Shown: piece after piece, positions 50,307 to 61,243 of the stretch
Layout of the letters: every line of letters begins with the position of its first letter
How positions within the stretch are numbered: the stretch's first letter is position 1
NCBI GenBank assembly: GCA_002633025.1
Contig: NMRB01000010.1
Coordinates: forward strand, 677,686 to 741,685
Source of the DNA: Notospermus geniculatus
Lineage: Eukaryota > Nemertea > Pilidiophora > Heteronemertea > Lineidae
Direction: 5' to 3'
Length of the DNA stretch: 64,000 bases
Notes under the pieces: model-generated
What the model was told of the DNA's origin: nothing
The model's input: the letters and a program-made list of their open reading frames with translations, nothing else
Database searches by the model: none
Made by a program: the position numbers and the translations under genes

Positions 50307-51543
50307 GGACTGTCCTTTTTTAGTGCAAACGTGCACTGTTCTTTGCATGACTAGCAAACGAGATTGAACCTGCCTTCAATGTAGCTCATCCGCTATATTA
50401 CAGAAACCAGACAACATTTGATAAATGAAATATTATGAATGGAAAGGAACTTCTTTCTCAAGAGAAAAAAGGAGACCTGGACAATGTACGATAAATGACT
50501 TCAGGGGGCAGCAGCCCAGTAGTCGTAGCTTCCACTGTCTTTATTACCCCGGGAGGTGAATTTATTTTGGATATTCGACTTGGTCATAAGAATATTTTTT
50601 ATCGACTTCACCCATGAGGTTCTTCTTTCCAACCTTTGGTCATTTTTGCCATATCTGAAACCTACTTCTGTCATGATTTATGCCTCCCTGGGCACCACGT
50701 TAAGTCATCATCTATCCCAGTAAGTGTTGGCAATTTTGGCCAGTTGCAGCTTGTGTTGGGTCATCCTTCATAGGTGGCAAAAAGTGTCATGCTTGTGCAA
50801 TAAAAAAGCTCTATACAGGAAAATCCATGAGCTGCAATTCGCAATTTTGCCTCTCATCCAACGAGAAGTTGGTCTGATCACCAGTCTGTTGTAGAGACAG
50901 TTTGGAACCATTCTCTATTGAAGAGGCGCTGCAGCAAACCCGTCCATGGTTACAGGAAAATTCGTCCCCGGAAAATTTTCCTAGAGCCCCCGTCCATATG
51001 TAGTACTACAAGTGTACGTGTACTGTACATCTACGTATACTTGTAGTCTTCTACCAATCGGCTTCGTTGTCTGACAAGATGACCCACCAGAGACTAGACG
51101 ATGGCATTACATAATCCAGTCACCATCAGAGGTGAAAGCCATTACCCTCTTCTCTCTCTATCTTCTGAGAATCAAAGGCGAGGAAAAGAGCGGCTTTACT
51201 CATCACTTTCATTGCTTCCTTATTGGCTTTGTGTAACACCCAGAGGTCATCGGCGGATCAGACGGTCGGATAACATCATTCCAATGCGGCAAACCTAATA
51301 AGGCTGGCCATCTAATTCTCTGTGTTAGTACTACGTATTGTTATAGATGGGTAGGAGCGGGAAAGCAAGAAGCGATTTGGACAATTTAGATCCTGAACAA
51401 ACTTTGATGTCTGCCAGTGTAGACTTAAGATTGTGTTTGGAGACTGATGAACATGATACAAACTAATCCTTTCAGTGCAAGTCTTGTTGCATGAGAAAAT
51501 AAAATGGAAGTAAAGGAAGTACATGTAATCTGTTGTACATGTA
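50307..51543. other. No supported gene (1.2 kb)
   Basis: A short imperfect palindrome (GTAGTACTACAAGTGTACG ... CGTATACTTGTAGT, 50999-51050) is the only structure seen. Confidence 0.5.
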
Positions 51544-52589
51544 CAAATGCATTGGAGGGCTCTTTAAAAACCCAACTGAAAGTTACATTCATGCAGGGCC
51601 TACTCGGCTCAAAGAATGACAGCGCCGCGCAATAGCTTTCCGTCTTTTTCCTACCACTCACAATATCCTGGATAGATGAAATCTATCTGGAATCAGTATG
51701 TGTAAGAGGCTATCACGTATGATAATCTGCATATAAATACTGCTTTTGTTAAGTACTAGGCTAGTATATCATCATCACCACAATGTTGGCAATGAGAGCT
51801 GAAAATGGAGACAGCGTCTAAAAGCATGGCACTCTCCTGAAGGAGGTCCTCAACTACAACAATACTTAGGATTAAACTTTAATGGTTTTCACCAGCAACA
51901 AAAAAGGGATGTTTTAGGAGAATCCATTATCCCCTATTTTTATTTTAAGGCATGGAATTTCACCGATGTCACTCTCCCTTTTACTTTGACGCAATTATTA
52001 TGGGGACGGGGAAAAACTAATCAATTTTTGTCACGTCGCATATTTTTCCAGCTGAGGCAGACGATGTGTATATTGACAGAAATGGCCAGATTTTCTGTGG
52101 ACAGACAAATCAAATTTTGCATCTTCACTGCTCAGAAACTCCACTGAGTTCTTATGAAGAAGGGATGCAAATTAAATGAAGCAATTTTCTGATTCTGTTA
52201 CCGTATTTACTGGACTAATGGTCCCACTTTAGGATTGGGGAGACACGGTAAATCATATTTAAACAGAAAACCAATGATGCACAAGACACCTAATATAATC
52301 ACCGATAGGTTACTGAACTTCACTTGAAAATCGTATGATTCAGTCAAAATGGATTTATTTCATTATTGTTGCAAAAATTAATTAACCACTGGAGTTGATC
52401 AATGTACATCAATGACGAACAGAAACCATGCAGTAGCTTTGGATGATGTCAGATTCAGGCTGTCAGGCTCAGCAGGTTCCCACGACCAGATAGATCAACG
52501 ACGTTGAACGATTCTTATTCTCCTGCCACTTTCTCCGTATCTTGGTCCTGGGTATGGCTGACCGAGCTTCCGGCTACCCGCCTTCAACG
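51544..52589. repeat. 1.05-kb duplication, copy 1 (ends at an N)
   Basis: CAAATGCATTGGAGGGCTCT to GGCTACCCGCCTTCAACG; repeated almost identically right after a single N at 52590. Probable assembly duplication of two alleles. Confidence 0.9.
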
Positions 52590-52590
52590 N
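52590..52590. other. Single-base assembly join (N)
   Basis: A lone N separates the two copies of the 1.05-kb block, typical of a contig join with no estimated gap. Confidence 0.9.
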
Positions 52591-53637
52591 CAAATGCATT
52601 GGAGGGCTCTTTAAAAACACAACTTGAAAGTAGATGCAGATGCATTCAGGGCCTACTCGGCTCGAAGAATGACAGCGCCGCGCAATAGCTTTCAGTCTTT
52701 TTTCCTACCACTCACGATATCCTGGATAGATGAAATATATCTGGAATGAGTATATGTGTAAGAGGCTATCACGTATGATAATCTGCATATAAACACTGCT
52801 TTTGTTAAGTACTAGTATATCATCACCACAATGTTGGCAATGAGAACTGAAAATGGAGACAGCGTCTAAAAGCATGGCACTTTCCTGAAGGAGGTCCTCA
52901 ACTACAACAATACTTAGGATTAAACTTTAATGGTTTTCACCAGCAACAAAAAAGGGATGTTTTAGGAGAATCCATTATCCCATATTTTTATTTTAAGGCA
53001 TGGAATTTCACCGATGTCACTCTCCCTTTTACTTTGACGCAATTATTATGGGGACGGGGAAAAACTAATCAATTTTTGTCACGTCGCATATTTTTCCAGC
53101 TGAGGCAGACGATGTGTATATTGACAGAAATGGCCAGATTTTCTGTGGACAGACAAATCAAATTTTGCATCTTCACTGCTCAGAAACTCCACTGAGTTCT
53201 TATGAAGAAGGGATGCAAATTAAATGAAGCAATTTTCTGATTCTGTTACCGTATTTACTGGACTAATGGTCCCACTTTAGGATTGGGGAGACACGGTAAA
53301 TCATATTTAAACAGAAAACCAATGATGCACAAGACACCTAATATAATCACCGATAGGTTACTGAACTTCACTTGAAAATCGTATGATTCAGTCAAAATGG
53401 ATTTATTTCATTATTGTTGCAAAAATTAATTAACCACTGGAGTTGATCAATGTACATCAATGACGAACAGAAACCATGCAGTAGCTTTGGATGATGTCAG
53501 ATTCAGGCTGTCAGGCTCAGCAGGTTCCCACGACCAGATAGATCAACGACGTTGAACGATTCTTATTCTCCTGCCACTTTCTCCGTATCTTGGTCCTGGG
53601 TATGGCTGACCGAGCTTCCGGCTACCCGCCTTCAACG
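52591..53637. repeat. 1.05-kb duplication, copy 2
   Basis: Same block as 51544-52589 with only scattered differences, concentrated in the first ~250 bp. It continues into unique sequence (CTTCCCTCC) where copy 1 stops at the N. Confidence 0.9.
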
Positions 53638-54288
53638 CTTCCCTCCTTATTGTCCATCAGGAATGAACCACGCAGTTTGGTGAATCTCTTAATTAGCAGG
53701 ATGCCCGTTAAAACCTAGGCTGAATCCCAGATGTATAGAGGCAACATGGTTCCACATTGTGACAGACTTTGTCTAATCCAAGATTGCTCCCCAACGGCAG
53801 TTCCGCAACAAACTACATGCGACCGTGTATTTTGTTTTTTACCTATAGCTCCAGGCAATATTAGACACAGCCTGGGACCGGCTAAAAATGTTGTGGCTTC
53901 AAAAATGCACCAAGCATTGATTCCATTTCCTGTGCAATGTGCTGGAAAATAACCTCCCTGTTCGTGATAGCATGTTTTTCCTGTAAGCCAGAGTTAGAAT
54001 GATGGCGAGGTTTTACTGCGGTTTCGCTGCGTCGCCATGAAAAGCTCTCATCTTTTTGCGTGTGTTTCTTTTTCACAGCATTCACACCAGAAAATGAACA
54101 TCAGCTGCATTTGTTATCCTAAATTGGAAAGTTTGAATGCGTGAGTTGGATTCTTGCACCACTCCAATCATACCGGTACCGTTCATTTTCAACTTAACCA
54201 TCTCAGCCACAACCTTCTCAACTCAATGTCATCTTACGCCTACTCTATTAATAAATTGGCAAAAAAAGTCCCGAAAGTACATGCATGC
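53638..54288. other. No supported gene
   Basis: Nothing recognisable. Confidence 0.5.
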
Positions 54289-54822
54289 CCAACTTAAGAG
54301 CAATATACATGTACAGGAGGTATATAGTTGGAGATTACATGTACATGGCTTTTCTATCCACTTGAGTAAGCCCAATTAACAACAATAAGCCTAGGTACAG
54401 TCAGAGACAACATGGCTTTTCTACCAACTTAGCCCAACTTAACAACAATAGGTAGCGTTGGAGATTACATGGCTTTTCTGTCCACTTGAGTAGCCCAACT
54501 TAACAATAGAGTCTAGGCATAATTGGAGATTACATGGCTTTTCTATCAACTTGAGTTACATGTAGCCCAACTTAACAACAATAGGTATAGTTGTAGATTG
54601 CATGGCTTTTCTGTCCACTAGTAAGCGCAACTTAACAACAATAAGTTTAGTTGGAGATTATATGGCTTTTCTATCCATTTGATTACAATGGCCCAACTTA
54701 ACAGCAATATGTAAGGCTATAGTTGGAGATTACATGGCTTTCCTATCCATTTGAATAGCCCAACTTAACAACAATAGGTTGAGTTGGATATTACCTGGGT
54801 TTTCTATCCATTTGATTGTCCA
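54289..54822. repeat. Minisatellite, 60-83-bp unit, 8 copies
   Basis: Units read CCCAACTTAACAACAATAGG, then TATAGTTGGAGATTACATGG and CTTTTCTATCCACTTGAGTAG. Length differences come mainly from small insertions, several of them TACATGTA words. Confidence 0.9.
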
Positions 54823-56800
54823 TCCACAAACCTCGACAATGGCAATCTGTCATTAACTGCAACCTGATTCAGCCTCGATCATTCCACTGCTTCAAAAAAA
54901 CGTAATGTTGCTGAATTACTCAAGCACTACCACCGTAGGGCAGGAACTATGACTAAAGACTATCTCATGGCTTCTCGTATCAGTTTCCATTTCGTTGCTG
55001 TAAGCCAACAGGTTGGCTTAATCATTGATCCATCACTTGAAAAATATAATTCTTGAAAGGACTTGGGAATCGCTAAGAGCTTGTAATGGAAGACGAAGAA
55101 CGCAGCAGAGTGTGAGCCATCTTTCTGATAATGCAAGCATGACATGATAGAATCCGACTAGAAACAAACAATGAAAGACAATGTGCAATCAAGCCATGTG
55201 AATCATCCTGGTGAGAGAGACAGAATTGCTTTTTATGCACTGTTAGCCATCTGAAAATGATTGCGAGGAAACTTAGTGAAAGAGAGAACTTTCTTGAAGC
55301 TTCTTGGAGCATGACGGATTGATCTAAGAAACCTTTCTGGTGAACTCAAAGAGCATATTTCAGCATATTACCAGATCTTAGACAACTCAAGTTCATGGTA
55401 CAGCAATTTGGCCAAGAATCAAAGGTCTAAAATGTCGATGATTACCACTGTGGTATTTGGGGCTCCCAATGTCTCTGATGGACTCGAGACCACGAAACGA
55501 CCAACAGTTGCAGCGTCGTCGTTGAAACGGTGTCGTTGATGAGAACAGGACATCACTGCTGTGAGGCTAATTTCTTCAAAAGGAATCACAATCATGGTGC
55601 GGTCCATGCCTTAAGGGGCTTTTGGAGATTTCAGAAGTAACATAACACCTCAAGCAAATAGTGAAATCATATTGACAAGGCCGAATCAGTCCAAATCGGT
55701 ACGAATCTCGAGTTACTAATGTGAAGATAGATGCCTTGAACTGATCGACAACTATGTTATTTCTATCGCCTTTTATGAATAAATCACGAGGACTGTGGTG
55801 ACGCGAGGAGTAGAGGATGCTCAAAAGGAATGCCAACGTTACCTCGCCGATTACGTTCTGGGCCAATCAATGTTGAAGGAGAATGCCAAATAGCAACTCA
55901 CAGCATTTAATCAATTTTTGGATTAACTGCATTTCGTCTGAACAATCTCGAGTGACATTTTCCATTTGATTTTTGAAACGTTGTGACTAAGCCATAGGTG
56001 GCCGTGGTCGCTTTTTAGTGTTGGAGAGGTATTTGGTGTGGTGTTTAGTAGAAAACCACTTGCAGCCAAAGTTCAAAAAGAATCAGTGAAACAGCACTTT
56101 GCTGAGCTCTTGGATGCTGTGACTGTTAAAAGGTCAAACCTTTTCGTTTGTTGTAGGTGTTTAAGTGAAGGGTTTGCAGTTACCGTCTAATCTGAAGGTG
56201 AATGACTTCCTTGCCCAGATAACTTGAAGAATACTACGCCATGGTCTAGGAGATTTCAAACGAAATCATCGCAAGTCAACAATCTGCCCTTCCCTATGAT
56301 CATACTTCCAGTATTCTTCATCGTTTAAGATGGCAGACAGTGAGAAAGTCTTGGATAACACAAGACGGTAATCCGCTACATTTACTTGAGAGCTACCTGA
56401 GACAAAAATTCCGGACACCGTCTTCACTCAAGGACCTGGGAAGTGTCGTCAATGGTAACCATGAAATTAGGTGTATTATACTTCTGGCCTTCGAAGGAGC
56501 GTCAGATAGTGTCGGTTTCACGTAGCATCACCATCAGAAAAAGGTGCTTCTCAGGTTGCTGTTGCTACGACCGTGATTTTAAGTGCATTCTCTGTCAAGT
56601 ATAAGTTGACGATTAGCTATATGGTTGTGGTTCGCTAAAGGTCAGGAGTGAGAGTGTCCAGAGTACGTGTACCGTACTCAAATCTTTTATCGCATGACAG
56701 CTAGTTTGATGATGCCAGATCACAAAATTTTGTTGGTTTTCGACCTCCGTTTTAACAGAGTGTGAAACTTTAAGTCGAGCGGACTTCTTTTTCGCATTAA
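54823..56800. other. No supported gene (2.0 kb)
   Basis: A start in good context near 56332 (AAGATGGCAGACAGTGAG) opens only 13 codons before a stop. Other frames show no domains. No repeats recognised. Confidence 0.5.
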
Positions 56801-57191
56801 ATGTCACACTCTTCAAGCATGAGCTCAGTTGACAAATATGCATTTCTCATTTCCTGCGAAGTAAATTCAATCAGAGCTGATAATCCTTTCTCCCAATGTG
56901 TAAGCATGTGTCTGTCCAATGATGCATCGCCAGAAGATCGAAGAGTTTTAATGCAAATGCAACGTCAGACATCTTCTGCACTTTAACTATCAGGCGGCCA
57001 TGTCAACAACACCTGGAAACCAAAAAATGCCAAAAAAATCTTCCCAGTTTTTGACTTCTATATTTTTACCTTTTGACCTGGTCAATCGTGATTATAGAAG
57101 ATGTCATCAACAGAGTGCTCATCTTTCAAAGAAGAAAAGGGTTTTAGACTCTGCCGAAATAAATTTAGCATCAAGCCAAGCGGCAATTTAA
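56801..57191 (+). other. Two consecutive small plus-strand ORFs, unknown
   Basis: 56801-56986 (61 codons) and 57000-57191 (63 codons) follow each other in the same orientation, 13 bp apart. The second begins in a strong initiation context (GGCGGCCATGTC) and encodes a Lys/Arg- and Ser-rich peptide. They abut the dispersed repeat at 57193. Neither is recognised; they might be remnants of a transposon-encoded protein or chance. Confidence 0.2.
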
Positions 57192-57192
57192 T

Positions 57193-57540
57193 GATTCGCT
57201 GGTGTTGTTCCACTGGCCTACTCCAGATGGCATTGTGAATATCAGCAGCGCCACCATCGATGGCATAATGTGCTGCTGAGATCATGTGATTCAATATGAC
57301 CAATCAGAAGGCGTCCACAAAAATAAACTCGAAAATTTCTCAAAAAATCGAACAAAAAACACCAAGCCGATGAAATAATTCAAGTTTCTTTATTCGGGAC
57401 ACGCTTTGGCCCCAAAAGATTTGAACATGCATCAATAGTCAATAGATTATGTGAGAGGAAATGGGCGAAAAATCCCTCACAAAAGTGAACAATGCTAAGT
57501 GTGATAGATTTTAGTGATGAGAATGCCAGAATGTCAACTC
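57193..57540 (-). repeat. Dispersed promoter-like repeat, copy 2
   Basis: Reverse-complement relative of 26633-27266, without the 297-bp segment found there. Carries the same AATAAA-containing GTGTCCCGAATAAAGAAA block, CCAAT box and TCACATGAT E-box (57274-57308) on the minus strand. Confidence 0.7.
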
Positions 57541-58099
57541 GCAAACACTCGTCTTTTAAAGAAGGATAGGAACGGTTTCAGACTGTACCGGACCAAAAAG
57601 CAAGCTTGAGTCAGTCAGATGATTGATTGCGCCTCTATAAACATGATAAACAATGGTACTTGGCACTACGTTACGACACTACAGTGATAATATGCTCATC
57701 CAGCTCATGGTCTTCCAGATGATCATCCACGTTTGACTTGTTGGGTGTTTTCATCGACGCCACTGAATGTGTCAGCAGACAGGAAATCATGGGCAATAAT
57801 TGAATCACGCCACATCATAATGTAACGAACGATATTATTCGTATTTATTGTGAAATATCACACAGCTGATGCTGGTTTATCAGTTTGTGCACGTTTATAG
57901 CCTGATAGTCGCATCGTTCGACAGGAGAAGGAGCCATAAAGGAGATTCCCCAGATTATGAACAACAGATGGAGACGGTCTCATGATGGACATTGATAACA
58001 CTGCTCGAGTTTCCTATCACCATGTAATTGTTGATTTACATGAAGCGTTGATTCCTGCTCTCCAGTGATTAAGGTAGTATCTTAAATCAGAATCAGGAA
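57541..58099. other. No supported gene
   Basis: Nothing recognisable. Confidence 0.5.
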
Positions 58100-58170
58100 G
58101 AGCCCTGTAGCCTGGTGGTTATCACGTCTGCTTAGCAAGAGGTCCCGGATTCGAACGCCTTAAGCAAGCC
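58100..58170 (+). mobile_element. tRNA-derived SINE head
   Basis: A-box TAGCCTGGTGGTTATCACG (58108-58126) and B-box-like GGATTCGAAC (58147-58156) in tRNA spacing, with TTAGCAA as anticodon-loop-like sequence (AGC, Ala-type). A unique-looking body follows to about 58250 with no clear tail. Confidence 0.6.
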
Positions 58171-58300
58171 TGGCATTCAGGAACCGAATTCGTAAAGTTC
58201 AAACTCCTGTACTTGTCGACAACAAGTGCCTTCTGCGAAGGAGCATGATTTAGGATAACTTACTGAGCAATAACTGCAGATATTAATGTTTACCCATGAG

Positions 58301-58503
58301 TATAAGGGAAATGAGGGGATCCAGATAGACGACTTTTTGTATCGGCAACAGGGTTTTTGCTAAAATTTTGACATTTTTCCTTGAAAAGTGCGATTTTTCA
58401 AATGTCGAAAAACCTATGAAAAGTACCAAAATTATAGCAAAAACCCTGTTTCCGCTGCAAAACACATTCACATCCATCACTCGGTCCCCTCATTTCCCTT
58501 ATA
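58301..58503. mobile_element. 203-bp palindromic element or Polinton-end palindrome
   Basis: Ends TATAAGGGAAATGAGGGGA (58301-58319) and TCCCCTCATTTCCCTTATA (58485-58503) are exact complements. A second inverted pair lies inside (AACAGGGTTTTTGCTAAAAT, 58347 onward; ATAGCAAAAACCCTGTT, to 58450). TA/TATA at both edges would suit a Tc1/mariner-type MITE. Lying about 100 bp before two Polinton-like genes, it could instead belong to that element's terminal region. Confidence 0.75.
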
Positions 58504-58572
58504 CTGTAGAAAAGTGCCAATGAAAGAACGATAACTAATCTTCCTTTTTGTCAAAAAACCATGAAAAGTACC
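58382..58572 (+). promoter_or_regulatory. Four GAAAAGTRC motifs upstream of the Polinton-like genes
   Basis: GAAAAGTGCG (58383), GAAAAGTACC (58418), GAAAAGTGCC (58509) and GAAAAGTACC (58563) all lie on the plus strand. The last is 37 bp before the first start codon. They may be promoter or protein-binding sites of the mobile element; this is inference from repetition alone. Confidence 0.3.
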
Positions 58573-58599
58573 TAAAAAGTAATATTTCCTACTGAATAA

Positions 58600-58746
58600 A
58601 TGGCCGCACCGGAAGTCTATTGTGTTAAATGTAGAAAATTCACCTCAAATAAGGGGAAAGCAATCACTCATAAATTACCTGGTGGTAGAAAATATTTGTT
58701 AGTGAAATGTGCCATATGTGGGAGTAAGAAAGCAAAGTTTATTTAG
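58600..58746 (+). CDS. Small zinc-ribbon protein of a Polinton-like element
   Basis: A 48-residue frame with CxxC at residues 8-11 and CxxC at 37-40, separated by a basic Gly/Lys-rich stretch; the spacing fits a single zinc ribbon. It ends 7 bp before the integrase start on the same strand, the compact layout of a virus-like mobile element. Short CxxC/CxxC proteins of this type (DUF5679-like, from memory) accompany polinton/adintovirus-type elements and other DNA viruses; the role is unknown, probably nucleic-acid binding. The start was chosen for the A-rich context (AATAAATGGCC) and because it is almost identical to the integrase start region. The frame looks intact. Confidence 0.6.
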   Translation: MAAPEVYCVKCRKFTSNKGKAITHKLPGGRKYLLVKCAICGSKKAKFI

Positions 58747-58753
58747 TAAATAA

Positions 58754-59061
58754 ATGGCCGTGCCGGACCACGAGCAATATCTTAGAGATTTGTATTTTAA
58801 TCCTAAAAGTTCAGTTGCTTACTCAAGTATTGCTCAAATTTGGAAGAAAGTAAAGTCTGAGGGGAAGTTAATTAAGTACAAAGAATTAAAAGAGTTTCTT
58901 GAGAATTTACCAACTTATCAATTACATAAACCGATTACTACAAAGTTCCTTTACAGAAAAACTATGGTTTCTTACATTGATCAACAATGGCAAGCTGATT
59001 TAGTTGATATGAGGCAACGAAGTGAAGGTGGTTACAATTACATTCTAACAGTTATAGATTT
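58754..59061 (+). CDS. Polinton/Maverick-type integrase, 5' part, cut by gap
   Basis: About 102 codons are readable before a run of N. Residues 1-60 resemble the N-terminal part of retroviral-type integrases of Polintons and related host-domesticated genes. WQADLVDM (residues 79-86) provides the first catalytic Asp (D82) of the RNase-H-like DDE core, and YILTVID (residues 96-102) is the next core strand. The second Asp and the Glu would fall in or beyond the 228-N gap. The enzyme joins element ends to host DNA in the nucleus. Apparent coding after the gap (9 codons to a TAG at 59318) is not credible integrase sequence, so the copy may be truncated there or the gap size is wrong. Codons are AT-rich. 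Confidence 0.8.
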
Positions 59062-59289
59062 NNNNNNNNNNNNNNNNNNNNNNNNNNNNNNNNNNNNNNN
59101 NNNNNNNNNNNNNNNNNNNNNNNNNNNNNNNNNNNNNNNNNNNNNNNNNNNNNNNNNNNNNNNNNNNNNNNNNNNNNNNNNNNNNNNNNNNNNNNNNNNN
59201 NNNNNNNNNNNNNNNNNNNNNNNNNNNNNNNNNNNNNNNNNNNNNNNNNNNNNNNNNNNNNNNNNNNNNNNNNNNNNNNNNNNNNNNNN
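59062..59289. other. Assembly gap (228 N)
   Basis: Unsequenced bases interrupt the integrase frame; the length is presumably an estimate. Confidence 0.98.
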
Positions 59290-61243
59290 GTATATCGAGG
59301 TCATTATTTACTCGAGATAGGCAAATGATTACTAAATCAGCTACATTGTATAATGTTTGCTATACGATCTTCCGTAGGAAATGGTTCGGACGGACAGCGA
59401 ACTGAATCGCTCTTCTTTGACGACAAGGCTGTCGCCAGTCTGAGGATGGTTAGAACGGACACTGCTCTGACCCTTCTAGTCTGGTCAGCATTTTATTAAC
59501 TTGAAAATGAAACGACTGAAAATCGTCTCCATAATCTATTTCAATTGCTGGGTGAAGAGTTAAGAAAGGGATTTTACCACACTCTGTCAGAGAATGGTGG
59601 ACAGACTGACCCAATGATTTGCAAAGAAATCATGAAGTAGCAATCTAAGCCGGGCTGGCATCTTATACCAAGATCGGGTAAATGAAGCCAGGATCTGGTC
59701 GATCTGTCCTGTAAAATATCAACCAAATGAACTTCTACCTTCTCGTGTCCGGAAGCATTGGGACAAACGGACCGGGTCCGTATACCAATGGTCGACGCTT
59801 CAGCCTCTTATTTTCATCATGAACGAGTCAACTTCAAATGGTGTCAGAAAAAAGCCAAAAGATGGTAAAAAAGCAAGGCAACAACATCTCTCGTCTTAAA
59901 CACAGCACAGCACCCGTCTTGTTTGAACATCTCGATAGATGAGATTTATGCGGTCAAAGCAATTGAGGCACACAATTGTATTTCATGGTTCACCAACCGT
60001 GGCAGGAACAAGTTTAGTAGCGTTCTCTTTCGATCAATATTTTGTTGAACCATTTGCGGGCCATCTTCTTTGGTAATATATAGCCACAGGAGCAGATTTA
60101 TTGTTTCATGTCACAAAAGGCAGTTCTACAAGTTATTTCTTTCTTTTTTTTAATTTAATAATTAGTGAACATATTGTGCTCTTTTCGGTAATGTTGATGG
60201 TGGAATAGTTTATAGTATTTGCATCATCAGCGACAAGGAGCATTGAACAATTTCCCCGTGATGTAACCCCAGGGCGATGAAGATGCATTGACATGGGTCT
60301 CGCCTGGAAAGATGATATATGGGTGTGTCTCATGACTTCTAAAGTAAATCTCCAGTAACTTAAATTGACGGCAACACTTTGACTCAATTTATCTTTCATC
60401 AAAAGATAAAGAAGATTTAGAAGTCACCAACCTAGAGTGTATCAATGAGAACCAGCCTTTTGTTCGCATTTGGACTGGCAAAAAACGTTAAGTCTATTCA
60501 GGTGGAACGCCGATATTCCCTTACATACGTTATACGGTCAATGAAATGCTGACTGATGTTGCAAGCTCAAATTCTTACGGATCAAGTGCACGAACGCTGA
60601 AAAAACGGAAAATGTTTTTAAAAAATAGCTTGCTTACCTCTTCAATTCCCAATTCCTGATCCAACCTCATCTTCTTTATTCCTTTTTATTCCTTCACATA
60701 ACTAAACGGGGAACGACCCTCCAAAAGACACTGTGAACAAAAATCCTCGCTCAATCATTGCAACCACGTTCCATACCAGATCGATTGCAACTGACAGATT
60801 GCCATGTGGTCCAGCGTTGTCACGTGACCTGTGTGTTTGTAAATAAATGCACGTGTTCTGATGTACACGTGGAAGAGTGTAGCAGACGAGCACCCGATGT
60901 CGTCAAATGGGGGTGGGGGGGATATACCTCGAGATTCTGGAGTGGGAAGGGCTGGATATGATTCAGACTCATTCACAGGTTGTTATAGAGTGATATTTAT
61001 GTGATATTTATTTAAAATGATGTCAGGCATATTTTAATCATGCGATGGTTGTGTGGGGGACTTGGCCGCTCATGAGTGTCATACCTTTGTTATTTTAATT
61101 GTTACGTATTTTAATTGTGTGTTCATGTTAATTGGGTTCGGGGATTTTCTTTGAGGTTATTGTCTGCTGTCCCAGGTTGTTTTGTTTATTCATTGGGGTT
61201 TTCAATGGGGGGTTTGGTAAGTGTGGTCAATTTCGGGGTGCAG
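59290..61243. other. No supported gene (2.0 kb)
   Basis: Directly after the gap, one frame stays open from 59353 to 59640 except for a single TAA at 59497 (48 then 46 codons). It might be decayed coding sequence but has no recognisable domain. A G-run occurs near 60907-60920. The rest is unremarkable. Confidence 0.45.

Noticed and set aside
49971-50357. 128-codon minus ORF
   Set aside because: Covers the compound fold-back at 50061-50306.
59290-59320. Continuation of the integrase after the gap
   Set aside because: Nine codons then a stop, with no integrase motif; the frame depends on an estimated gap length.
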